DNA of 27,498 nucleotides from NCBI GenBank assembly GCA_964412395.1, contig CAYPOY010000023.1:1-27498 (forward strand). Reading direction: 5' to 3'. Position numbers and translations under genes: made by a program. The notes beneath the pieces were generated by a model that worked only from the letters and a program-made list of their open reading frames with translations, did not search any database and had not been told where the DNA came from. Of the stretch, positions 9,401 to 14,849 are shown in pieces (the first letter of the stretch is position 1; every line of letters starts with the position of its first letter). The stretch is from CAYPOY01 sp964412395. Its GTDB lineage: Bacteria > Chloroflexota > Anaerolineae > B4-G1.

Positions 9401-10506
9401 GAGGGGGGCTCCAAGGGCGTGACGCCATCATTCTTAACCGAAACCGTGCCTACGTCCTCCGGGCCAGACAAGAGCATTGCTTCGACTCGATAAGTATGGG
9501 TGTAGGGGTCGCCGGGCGTGACCGTCTCATCCAGGTACCCCAGACCGCGGACGAGGGCCACGGGATAGCGCTGATCGGCCAGCCATTGCTCGGCCAGCCG
9601 GTTGTCATTCAGAAAGTCATGCAACTCCGCGATGGTGGTGACGTTTGTGTAGGTTGCCTGAATCCAGCCCCAGTGGCTGCCCAGAATGGCAGTGGCTTCC
9701 GTTGGAACAGTCACATGCGTAATGGGCTGGCTGTTGAGCAGGTTGCCGTCACGATACACATAATAGCCAACAGGCTGCTCGGCGGGACGTCCAGACTGCG
9801 CGTCCTTGCTCGGCCAGCGCCAGCGTAGCAGCACACCTTGCTCCCCGGTGGCCCACATCAGAACAGGCTCGTCTATCGGCAGCGGTTGGACGCTGACTCG
9901 CCCCTCCCTGCCTGCATATCCCTCCAGGGAATAGGCATAATCGTCGGCCAGTGTGAACGTATGGGTGTAGGATTGACCGGGGGCGATGTACACGTCGCCC
10001 CACTCGTATGCCTGGCGTGTGGTGGCAGCATCCGCCACCAGAGGAGAAGCAGTGGCCGCGGCGGTGCTATCGGCGTTGCGCGCTACCAGAGGTAAGTAGA
10101 CGCGGTACAGCCTCGCCAGATGCACCGTTTCTTGAAGGTAGTTGGTCCACACGACCGTTGACCCCACCGTGATGGTTACTACGGCGGGGTCAGGGCCGCC
10201 CTCGGTGATGGAGACGAAGACCGTGGCAGTAATGCCTGTTTTGCTCTGACAAGCGGTGCAGGGACAGCCCAGCGGCAGCCTCGCCGGGACAGGGATCTCC
10301 TCTGCACCTTGTCCCACGTGTGGCGAGGAGAGTTGAGTCACATCACTGGCCGGCTTGAACTCGGCGGCGGTCACTCCCCTCTGGTCGTTGGGTACCAGTG
10401 GGGACGGACTCGCCGCCCCCGTGCTGCTGACGGCCAGCAGCAACCCCATCAGGGCCAGCGCGGCCGCACTGAGTGATACAATTATTCTCATGCTCCGGCT
10501 ATTCAT
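3463..10506 (-). CDS. giant secreted multidomain protein (cupredoxin-like, Fn3, DNRLRE)
   Basis: A 2347-residue exported protein. ATG at 10506 follows AGGAGGAG and overlaps the stop of the 73-residue gene as ATGA. Signal peptide: residues 1-31. Residues 93-131 (VTITVGSTVVWTN..VHL) and 170-207 (APGQSYTHTFTL..YAYSLEGYAGREGRVSV) are the two halves of a plastocyanin/azurin-like fold, split by a 38-residue insertion with YLPLVARN (137-144). The usual Cys, second His and Met copper ligands are absent. Several fibronectin type III-like units follow at about 205-970 (PDPPVVLTPTVDHGGGTITI, WQPVTDAVQYHVYRSE). Residues about 1005-1168 are a DNRLRE/CBM96-like domain (SADTFIASDAPTQTYGSA, YSLVQFDLSSIP, TGWYTWNVTSLVQEW, RLMVYY). 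I do not recognise residues about 1170-2347, which are rich in Gly, Trp and predicted beta strand and end in a Cys/Trp-rich tail. No catalytic motif is evident; a surface, adhesion or scaffold role is inferred. Confidence 0.85.
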   Translation of the reverse strand: MNSRSMRIIVSLSAAALALMGLLLAVSSTGAASPSPLVPNDQRGVTAAEFKPASDVTQLSSPHVGQGAEEIPVPARLPLGCPCTACQSKTGITATVFVSITEGGPDPAVVTITVGSTVVWTNYLQETVHLARLYRVYLPLVARNADSTAAATASPLVADAATTRQAYEWGDVYIAPGQSYTHTFTLADDYAYSLEGYAGREGRVSVQPLPIDEPVLMWATGEQGVLLRWRWPSKDAQSGRPAEQPVGYYVYRDGNLLNSQPITHVTVPTEATAILGSHWGWIQATYTNVTTIAELHDFLNDNRLAEQWLADQRYPVALVRGLGYLDETVTPGDPYTHTYRVEAMLLSGPEDVGTVSVKNDGVTPLEPPSVITVTAVVSDALRGSPDWVLAQKNRQAHGRVFLIWDLPEEPIGRQSPLEQWATSYDIFRAGPVGPGGDPAVMRYTRITTEPVVPMADHDPVTLTLAGGDPYTVPYQHHEYYYADASETLTVCQTYAYRVAPRDLLGQTCGWSEFVTATVPDTMPPDPPVVLTPTVDHGGGTITITWQPVTDAVQYHVYRSEVLTAGWPGLTNCSIYSCWVTVMTTTATTWVDSGAVYEQRYWYLVRAEDAPCTGDPPNMSAPSNAVTAILHDRVPPGPPSNVYVTEWDIHWTPDPDTEYSLLYCSFDDDPRDGKEAEKILIMEVPSTTTHFNPATYYTAPVPVDTKCWLQPVDANGNRGVLTPLLTIPIDICQTNVAYTLTAPAIISITTEDGGDYDWTAVIQWDIEEDLPRLAGFRVYRQEGNGPKEDLTPSGLGWSGLGWDVRQFEDDTVKPGFLYTYTMAAVLTPGCDDEFPRYVHSGARLYKVVPPLDRCTRPVHTLPWDDNPTNEFVPGQGTHLCWRHPYLDQAYMRVVVYRSLQENGDYVAITPPFETIDYTYLDADAEHGNYWYVVTMLDWATGEIMYKTSPWSASGGLSLAARTAGAAQVSGFDVWGNLAGRSLSEARRDDAGQDAHPTSPAAPADQSQITPSADTFIASDAPTQTYGSAARMLVSHGLEVLVTNYSLVQFDLSSIPNGATIDWVDFSAYLDTYDGIEDPGIRLLRVTDPWYENEVIWNTQPSVDGAYFTTTVGPATGWYTWNVTSLVQEWVYTPTTYPNYGFMLQGPNEDHSRSFSTKEEGTNPPRLMVYYFPPPDTLIFGVYQGDNLFEVTGVTYDAGSTPWCLSGSGSVALGESPLATYNRSVTFSCIQARWWDGIVTSGTATVTLPSPIAIDYPDGHVYTVTSLYLNQETGWGQVGLALPDNIVHHYFGIPWHAPVNLTPATLHQDLTFDMVVNWWNEPPFGGQDCSMAPPHFYFEMNPLPLRIVPTGPVTFTHNVVDVGDACTQYDERYTPVQGQPRPPYPLPDANDGYLRPVYTSTRHTHIYSDGLSGGFSTSEPVSYTTVMPYGFEIQASGGISLEIHAGRISNGVMWGPIDLSLDYYWVPAAKTLTATEVLVPAPTGRFEGFVDGAHSLLIGPDGALFGEILADLPWWPQLDPLPVSWAGGGFVLREPAYFLYIPPIQTGPTHEPWEEAAADWSGDANVQAGLNLVVPPPEGVAFTWYHCKGQCGASATEINFPEGVSADLYLRRGGVSDLLEATITPGNGVPVEIYGYEHTLNSFRLSFCDNYIFDSEVEADVYLPFPADVTIPLVDMQINPNDACMEGGRVRGDADPLTPVYWDVDLHARAVEYRPRGECDRHLWILGTMDVPHLAPPNEQNVAPIPLEISFNPDGTFHDTKLVYNKANYKFDGFNFLLTSVDLSDYPPKPDTPDWDNDATLANPPDTSNNGFVKLQGNTVVPVFGTIKEEGGSSSPKLFVLGWDDYVGFSRQPEAERTWTALTGITWGFDLVYARHHVTSTPRGAFVGFGSDDFKVVEMDRALVLNSWIEPAKVHADILLGLSAGTGALRALAETRGLTPTNLSGSLVTTMTNQWAPKFGMTQTYVSLLQKFWSRYGSQTYTKTTEVIDAWADEKGDSVIPSTPSGGGTTGLLDTWGVKLKKMRGTLIWTEDTSTGDSHFEKLRISLWLDVKRSGDNEPLVHADRLTFYITRDSDYVLQGKGVKSKLYENKLEKADFIVGINTKKPSFEASLTLYKLKVESIMIEKGAATLGVGANLFYLGALVHDAHPEYDLGGSVKLGGAFLFGVIDPKSQVLKNGSFSTILADIGATGATAANGGLDSEGRLAGGYLRVYGEIPIYDIGCFFRIKAGGEVAAWYFARFKGSGCDLYGGRLRGHIHGKLLCVVSARGDLTLQIYRKSPAGGGCGEPSMKGQFWAAGGIGFCDPEDWDTWEHRWWGDSWCWTAGAMVEANYNDKKPNGWWWNYDADYE

Positions 10507-10724
10507 GGCTCTCCTCCTTCTCGTGGCTCTTCACTACTTTTCAGTATTTGCACCCAGCGCCGGATAAAGGACAGCAGGGTGGTCTCGCCGGCGAAGGTGG
10601 TTCGCTCGCCCGATTGGACGTGCTGTACCTGCCCGCGCCAACGGGGCTTACTGGCTCCTGGCTCTTGCCAGAAGCGGACGATGAAGGTATTTAGTGGTGG
10701 ATTAGGATCATGTTGGTCAGACAT
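10503..10724 (-). CDS. small conserved-looking protein coupled to the giant secreted gene
   Basis: A 73-residue soluble protein without a signal peptide. The core (NTFIVRFWQEP, RWRGQVQHVQSGERTTF, LLSFIRRWVQIL) looks like a compact folded unit, and similar small proteins are, as far as I recall, common in Chloroflexota without known function. GAGAGG lies upstream of the ATG at 10724. Its stop overlaps the start of the 2347-residue gene by 4 bases (ATGA), so the two are almost certainly co-translated. A promoter-like sequence and a hairpin precede it. It could regulate or accompany the surface protein; nothing in the sequence decides this. Confidence 0.7.
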   Translation of the reverse strand: MSDQHDPNPPLNTFIVRFWQEPGASKPRWRGQVQHVQSGERTTFAGETTLLSFIRRWVQILKSSEEPREGGEP

Positions 10725-10769
10725 AGAAAGCCTCTCGCTTTGGCCGGTGGTAGGGTGAAATACGTGATG

Positions 10770-10799
10770 CGTGAAACGTGATCTCGCTTACGTTTCACG
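10770..10799. repeat. inverted repeat CGTGAAACGT / ACGTTTCACG at predicted transcript start
   Basis: Perfect 10-bp arms at 10770-10779 and 10790-10799 with a 10-base spacer. The same arm sequence recurs with one mismatch each at 21655-21686 and 23172-23217. Here it sits just downstream of the promoter at 10805-10836, where it could act as an operator or 5' hairpin. Confidence 0.6.
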
Positions 10800-10804
10800 T
10801 CCGT

Positions 10805-10836
10805 ACTATAGCACAGAGGTCTCAAAAAAGTGTCAA
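10805..10836 (-). promoter_or_regulatory. sigma70-type promoter for the small-protein/giant-protein operon
   Basis: On the minus strand TTGACA (10831-10836) is a perfect -35 box. TGCTATAGT contains an extended -10 (TG-N-TATAGT, box at 10805-10810). The 20-base spacer is longer than ideal, which an extended -10 can partly offset. Predicted start is near 10797. Confidence 0.45.
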
Positions 10837-10850
10837 AAGGGGAAAGGCTT

Positions 10851-10870
10851 TCGGGGAGCATCCCCCCCGA
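10851..10870 (-). terminator. possible terminator hairpin after the SARP regulator
   Basis: TCGGGG and CCCCGA (10851-10856 and 10865-10870) form a 6-bp stem about 10 bases after the regulator's stop. A T-run (CTTTTTTG) follows only after some 20 bases, so termination is weakly supported. Confidence 0.3.
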
Positions 10871-10879
10871 GTTGAGGTA

Positions 10880-13800
10880 CTACAGACGGGGGAGCCCGCG
10901 TAGTGGATGGGAGTCCAGGTAACGTTTGCGCCGCTCTGGGTCAGGGATGCGGTTGGCCTTCGCCTCAATTATAGCCACTGCCAACTGCTCCTGCTCTTCG
11001 GCCTCCTGGATGCGTCCCAGGGCGCGCAGGGCCTGGGCATGGGCTTGATGGACCTGCTCGGTGCCGATCCAGCCTTCGTGAGCCCGGCCCACCAGGGCGA
11101 CGGCCCGTCCCGTGTGTTCCAGAGCCGCCGCCCCTTCACCCTGGGCTAACAAAGCCAGGCCCACCTCCATCTCGCCCCACATTTCGCAGACTGGCAGTTT
11201 ACTCTCCTGGGCAACGCGCACTGCCTCGTTGGCGCGCCTGAGGGCGCTGACGGGATCGCCCGTGCTGCGGTCGGCGCGGGCCATGGCAGCCAGCCCCGCC
11301 GCCAGGCCCTCCCGGCACTCACGCTCTCTGGCCACCCTCACCGCTTCGGTCAGGCAATCGTGAGTGGCGGACGGCTGGCCGGCCGCGATCTCCACCAACC
11401 CCAGCCCGATGAGTGATTCTACCAGGCGCCGGCGGTGACCGATAGAGCGGGCCCGTTCGACAGCGCGCTGTAGCCAACGCCGGGCCTGAGCCAGGTCGCC
11501 CATAAGGTAGAAGGCCAACCCTGTTCGTTCCTCGGCCTCCACGCGGGTATGCTCGCTGCGCAATTCCTGCTGCATGACTAGAGCCTGCTGGAATAATTCA
11601 ACCGCCGCAGTATAGTTACCCCGGTGCAATTCCCAGCAGCCCATCTGGGTCAAGCCGAAGGCCTCGGCCGGCCGGGCGCCGATGCGGCGGGCCAGGGCCA
11701 GGTGCTCGTCCAGGTATTGCCTGGCCTCAGCAAAGCGCCCCATCTTCAGGTAGATAGCCCCGATGTCCAGGCCACACCAGGCCATACGGTTGTAGTGATC
11801 CGCAGACTTGTGGCAGGCATAAGCCTCCTGCTCATAAGCAAGAGATTGAACATAGTTACCCAGGTGAAAATGCACATAGCCCAGGAATTGGACGATACGT
11901 CCCCGCATCTCGGGAGCGGCTTCCTCCCTGGCCACCGCCAACGCGGATTCCAGGGCGGTCAGCGCCGGCCGCGGTTGGCCCAGGAAATAGTGAGCGAAAC
12001 CAATGTGGGCCAGGAGGCGGCAGCGCGCAGATGCGTCGTTCAGACGCCCGGCCAGGCCCAGCCCCTCCTCGGCTGTCGCAATGGACTTCTCATACTGGGC
12101 GTCCAGGTTCAGATAGCGGACGCGGCGGATTAGTGCCTGCAAGCGCAAGTTCTCATCACCGCTGGTCTCGGCCAGGCTGGTCAGTGCCGAAAGGTCGGCG
12201 TCCCGCTCCGCCGGCCGGGCTTGCAGGTGGCGCTGTTGGGCGCGGTCAATCAGCACCTGCCCGCGTTGGGCCAGGCAGTCCGGCCGTGTGTGGTCAGGGT
12301 CGAGCCGGTCCAACAATTCCAACATTCGCCCCAGGTGCTGTTCGGCATCCTGCCAGGCAAACAGCGCCTCGGCTTTTTGAACAGCCAGGTTGTAGTAGTG
12401 CAGCGCCTTCGCCGTCTCGCCTGCGGCGTCGTAATGGTGAGCCACTTCGCCGGCAACGTCGGGCTGGCCGGCGTACAACCGCTCCAGCGCCTCCCCCACC
12501 AGCCGGTGAAGCCGCCGGCGGCGGCGGTAGTGCAATTCCCGGTAGATCACCTCCCGCACCAGGTGGTGATCGAACTCGTAGTCCCGGTCGGAAGGGCCGC
12601 TTCCTTCGCGGACGAGGCGGCGGCGCAGGAGTTCGTCCAGCGCCTCCAGCGTCGCCTCTTCGCCTTGACCCGAGGTCTGCTCCAGCACGTCGAAGTCGAA
12701 GGCACGCCCGATGACAACGGCGGCAGCGACTGCTTCGCGGGTCAATGGTGAGAGCCGTTCCAGGCGCATCCGAACGACCTGGCACACCGAAGCGGGAATC
12801 GGCAGGCTGGTCGGCACACCCCCTTCGATCCAGCGCCCCCCGGCGAACCGTATCTGCCCGTCTTCGAACAGAGCCCGCAAGGTCTCCAGCGTGAAGAAGG
12901 GATTGCCCTCTGACTGGCGGTGGATGCGCGCTACCAGGAAATCGCTCGCACCGGCCATCCAAAGGGCCAGGGCCTCTTGAGATAGGCGGCTTAGTTCCAG
13001 CCGCGCTGCCAGCCCCTCTCGCTCCAACTGAAGCGCCAGACCGTGCAGCGGGTGGTCGGGGCCGACCTCTTCGCTCCGACAGGTGGCAATCAGCAGGATG
13101 GGCGCATCAGAGATACGGCGGGTCAGATAGTGCAACCAGGTCAACGTCGAGGCGGGAGCCCAGTGCAGGTCATCCAGCACCAGCAGGAGGGGGTTCTGCC
13201 GCGCCAGGTCGAGCAGGAAGAGGGTCAAAGCCTCAAAGAGGCGAATCTGCTCCTGGTCGGCGGGCTCCCCCCCTCTTCTCCCCCCCGCTGGGGGGGATGG
13301 GAGGCACTCGCCCAGTTCAGGGGCCAGGCGGGCCAGTTCGGCCGCCTGCCAGAGAAGCAGCCGCTCCAGAACACGCGCACCCGTGGCGGAGAGGACAGCG
13401 CGCAGGATGTCCGCCAGTGGGCCGTGGGGTAGGGCACGCTCGTACTCGTAGCAGTGCCCGCAGGCAACCCAGCCGCCTCGCTGCCGGACGTGCCGGCTCA
13501 GTTCCTCGACCAGGCGGGACTTGCCGATGCCAGCCTCGCCGCTCACCAGCACCAGGTAGCCTTGGCCGGACAAGGCCCGTTCCCAATGGGCCAGCAACGA
13601 TTTCCACTCGGCTTCCCGTCCCACAAAGGGAGGGCGCTCCAAGACAAGGACGGGCCGGCTGCGCGGTGGAGGGGCGCGTTGGGCGAGAGTCTCCTCACCG
13701 GGCTCCCGTCGCCAGGCAGGGCCCAGTAGTTCATCGCACAGAGCCATCGTCTCCGGGGCAGGTTCAATGCCCAGTTCGGTGCGCAGCACGGCACGGCACC

Positions 13801-14485
13801 AGCGGGCCTGGCGCACCGCCTCAGCCCGGTTGCCTCGTTGCACGTGCAGCCGAATGACCGTGCGGTGCACGTCCTCCCGGAGCGGATCGCGGGCCAAAAG
13901 CAGCCCCGCGTAGCGTAGCGCTTCCTCCGGCTGATCCATCGCCTCGTGGGCCACCACCAATCGCTCCAGCGTCTCCAGGTAGAGCCCCTCCAGGCGATAC
14001 CGTTCCTCCAGGCACCAGTCGTCGTAGAAGCCCTCCAGGAAGTCGCCTTTGTACAGGGCCACCGCTTCGCGCAGAGCCGGTAGATTGGTAGATTGGTAGA
14101 TTGGTAAATTGATGGCCTGGTCTTGTGACCAATCTACCAACCTACCAGTTTCCCAATTTACCAGTTTCTCGAACTCTTCCACGTCCAGCCAGTGCTCACT
14201 CTCTCGATTGAACTGTACTGTCTGCGCATCGGCCAGGATGTAGTCGCCGGGGGGGAGGATGCGGCGGATGTGCCAGAGGGCGGTGCTGAGGTTATGCAGC
14301 GCCTTGTCGTGGGGACGGTCGGGCCAGAAGAGATCGGCCAGCACCTCGCGGGAGCAGGCACGGTCGCGGTGGACGACGAGGTAGGCCAGCAGAGAGCATG
14401 CCTTGAGGGTGGCGGGCGGCGGCAGGGGCTCGTCGTCGCCGCGCAGTTCGAACCCACCCAACAGGAGCATCTTGAGCGTGGTCAT
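10880..14485 (-). CDS. SARP-family transcriptional regulator with AAA ATPase and TPR domains
   Basis: A 1201-residue cytoplasmic regulator. Residues 1-100 are an OmpR/SARP-type winged helix (LLGGFELRGDDEPLPPPATL, LLAYLVVHRD, REVLADLFWPDR). Residues about 100-270 are the bacterial transcriptional activator domain (LREAVALYKGDFLEGF, LRYAGLLLARDPLREDVH, LGIEPAPETMAL). Residues about 285-530 are an AAA_16/STAND-type ATPase with PPFVGREAEW, Walker A SGEAGIGKSR near 315 and Walker B LLLVLDDLHWA near 432. The C-terminal 500 residues are helical TPR-type repeats (for example HIGFAHYFLGQPRPALTALE, LAFYLMGDLAQARRWLQRAV). Such proteins sense a ligand or partner through the TPR/ATPase part and activate nearby genes. 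Two in-frame DNA repeats are embedded, at residues about 105-135 and about 395-408. It is divergent from the orphan binding protein, which may be a target (inference). An alternative start lies five codons downstream. Confidence 0.9.
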   Translation of the reverse strand: MTTLKMLLLGGFELRGDDEPLPPPATLKACSLLAYLVVHRDRACSREVLADLFWPDRPHDKALHNLSTALWHIRRILPPGDYILADAQTVQFNRESEHWLDVEEFEKLVNWETGRLVDWSQDQAINLPIYQSTNLPALREAVALYKGDFLEGFYDDWCLEERYRLEGLYLETLERLVVAHEAMDQPEEALRYAGLLLARDPLREDVHRTVIRLHVQRGNRAEAVRQARWCRAVLRTELGIEPAPETMALCDELLGPAWRREPGEETLAQRAPPPRSRPVLVLERPPFVGREAEWKSLLAHWERALSGQGYLVLVSGEAGIGKSRLVEELSRHVRQRGGWVACGHCYEYERALPHGPLADILRAVLSATGARVLERLLLWQAAELARLAPELGECLPSPPAGGRRGGEPADQEQIRLFEALTLFLLDLARQNPLLLVLDDLHWAPASTLTWLHYLTRRISDAPILLIATCRSEEVGPDHPLHGLALQLEREGLAARLELSRLSQEALALWMAGASDFLVARIHRQSEGNPFFTLETLRALFEDGQIRFAGGRWIEGGVPTSLPIPASVCQVVRMRLERLSPLTREAVAAAVVIGRAFDFDVLEQTSGQGEEATLEALDELLRRRLVREGSGPSDRDYEFDHHLVREVIYRELHYRRRRRLHRLVGEALERLYAGQPDVAGEVAHHYDAAGETAKALHYYNLAVQKAEALFAWQDAEQHLGRMLELLDRLDPDHTRPDCLAQRGQVLIDRAQQRHLQARPAERDADLSALTSLAETSGDENLRLQALIRRVRYLNLDAQYEKSIATAEEGLGLAGRLNDASARCRLLAHIGFAHYFLGQPRPALTALESALAVAREEAAPEMRGRIVQFLGYVHFHLGNYVQSLAYEQEAYACHKSADHYNRMAWCGLDIGAIYLKMGRFAEARQYLDEHLALARRIGARPAEAFGLTQMGCWELHRGNYTAAVELFQQALVMQQELRSEHTRVEAEERTGLAFYLMGDLAQARRWLQRAVERARSIGHRRRLVESLIGLGLVEIAAGQPSATHDCLTEAVRVARERECREGLAAGLAAMARADRSTGDPVSALRRANEAVRVAQESKLPVCEMWGEMEVGLALLAQGEGAAALEHTGRAVALVGRAHEGWIGTEQVHQAHAQALRALGRIQEAEEQEQLAVAIIEAKANRIPDPERRKRYLDSHPLRGLPRL
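13265..13304. repeat. in-frame C-run/G-run palindrome in the SARP gene
   Basis: Runs CCCCCCC-TCT-TC-TCCCCCCC-GC-T-GGGGGGG form an imperfect palindrome encoding CLPSPPAGGRRGGEP in the ATPase region of the regulator. The same type with near-identical spacing is in the orphan binding-protein gene (15272-15316), and a related C-run/G-run pair is intergenic at 18731-18762. Confidence 0.65.
14079..14172. repeat. in-frame GGTAGATTGG low-complexity repeat in the SARP gene
   Basis: On the plus strand, tandem GGTAGATT units (14079-14108) are followed by the inverse CCAATCTACC (14129-14138) and ACCAGTTTCCCAATTTACCA. The encoded peptide (NWETGRLVDWSQDQA then NLPIYQSTNLP) does not look like the surrounding activator domain. 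It sits in a loop just before ALREAVALYKGDFLEGF. A further copy (GGTAGAGTGGTAGATTGG) lies in the adjacent intergenic region at 14519-14536. Confidence 0.7.
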
Positions 14486-14664
14486 TGCCCTGTTCCATCA
14501 TCAGGCACGTCGAGGGCCGGTAGAGTGGTAGATTGGTCGGGTGCGTCAGAGGCCAGTGACTACCGGCTGACTGCTAACAGCTAATCTCACCAGGCTCAAG
14601 TATGGCAGCAGTGGCACAGATTGTCAAGTCCACTGAGGGGCCTCGCGTCCCCCGAAATCCGCGG

Positions 14665-14693
14665 TTGCCACTTCCGCACATAGCGAGTACAAT
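14665..14693 (+). promoter_or_regulatory. sigma70-type promoter for the orphan binding-protein gene
   Basis: TTGCCA (14665-14670) and TACAAT (14688-14693) are separated by exactly 17 bases. Predicted start is near 14700, giving a leader of about 150 bases. Confidence 0.6.
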
Positions 14694-14701
14694 CAGAGGT
14701 A

Positions 14702-14722
14702 GGACAAGTTGGCAACTTGTCC
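14702..14722. promoter_or_regulatory. 21-bp perfect palindrome at the predicted transcription start (operator candidate)
   Basis: GGACAAGTTG-G-CAACTTGTCC has perfect 10-bp arms around one base. It begins about 8 bases after the -10 box, where a repressor would block initiation. It could instead be one more dispersed palindromic repeat of this genome. Confidence 0.5.
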
Positions 14723-14849
14723 CACTTGTGTGCCGGGTTCGAATCTGGCGGCAATATAGATGTATCTGGGAGACGCAAATATTCTGGAGATTGGACCTGG
14801 AAATCTTCCTGGCAGAAAACGTCAAGAAACTGGTTCTGGAAGCGTTCTG

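Larger units (their letters stand above)
14486..14849. other. divergent intergenic region between SARP regulator and orphan binding protein
   Basis: The 364-bp gap holds a copy of the GGTAGATTGG repeat (14519-14536), a low-complexity stretch (GTGACTACCGGCTGACTGC, 14556-14574), a plus-strand promoter (14665-14693) and a 21-bp palindrome (14702-14722). No gene is seen; an upstream extension of the binding-protein frame to 14760 lacks a ribosome site. Confidence 0.65.

Noticed and set aside
8167..9828. A 553-codon open frame on the plus strand opposite the Fn3 region
   Set aside because: Mirror of the coding strand; no ribosome site or domain, while the minus strand encodes clear Fn3-like and VYR-type repeats.
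14079..14172. CRISPR-like array
   Set aside because: Units are about 10 bases with no regular spacers, and no cas genes are present.
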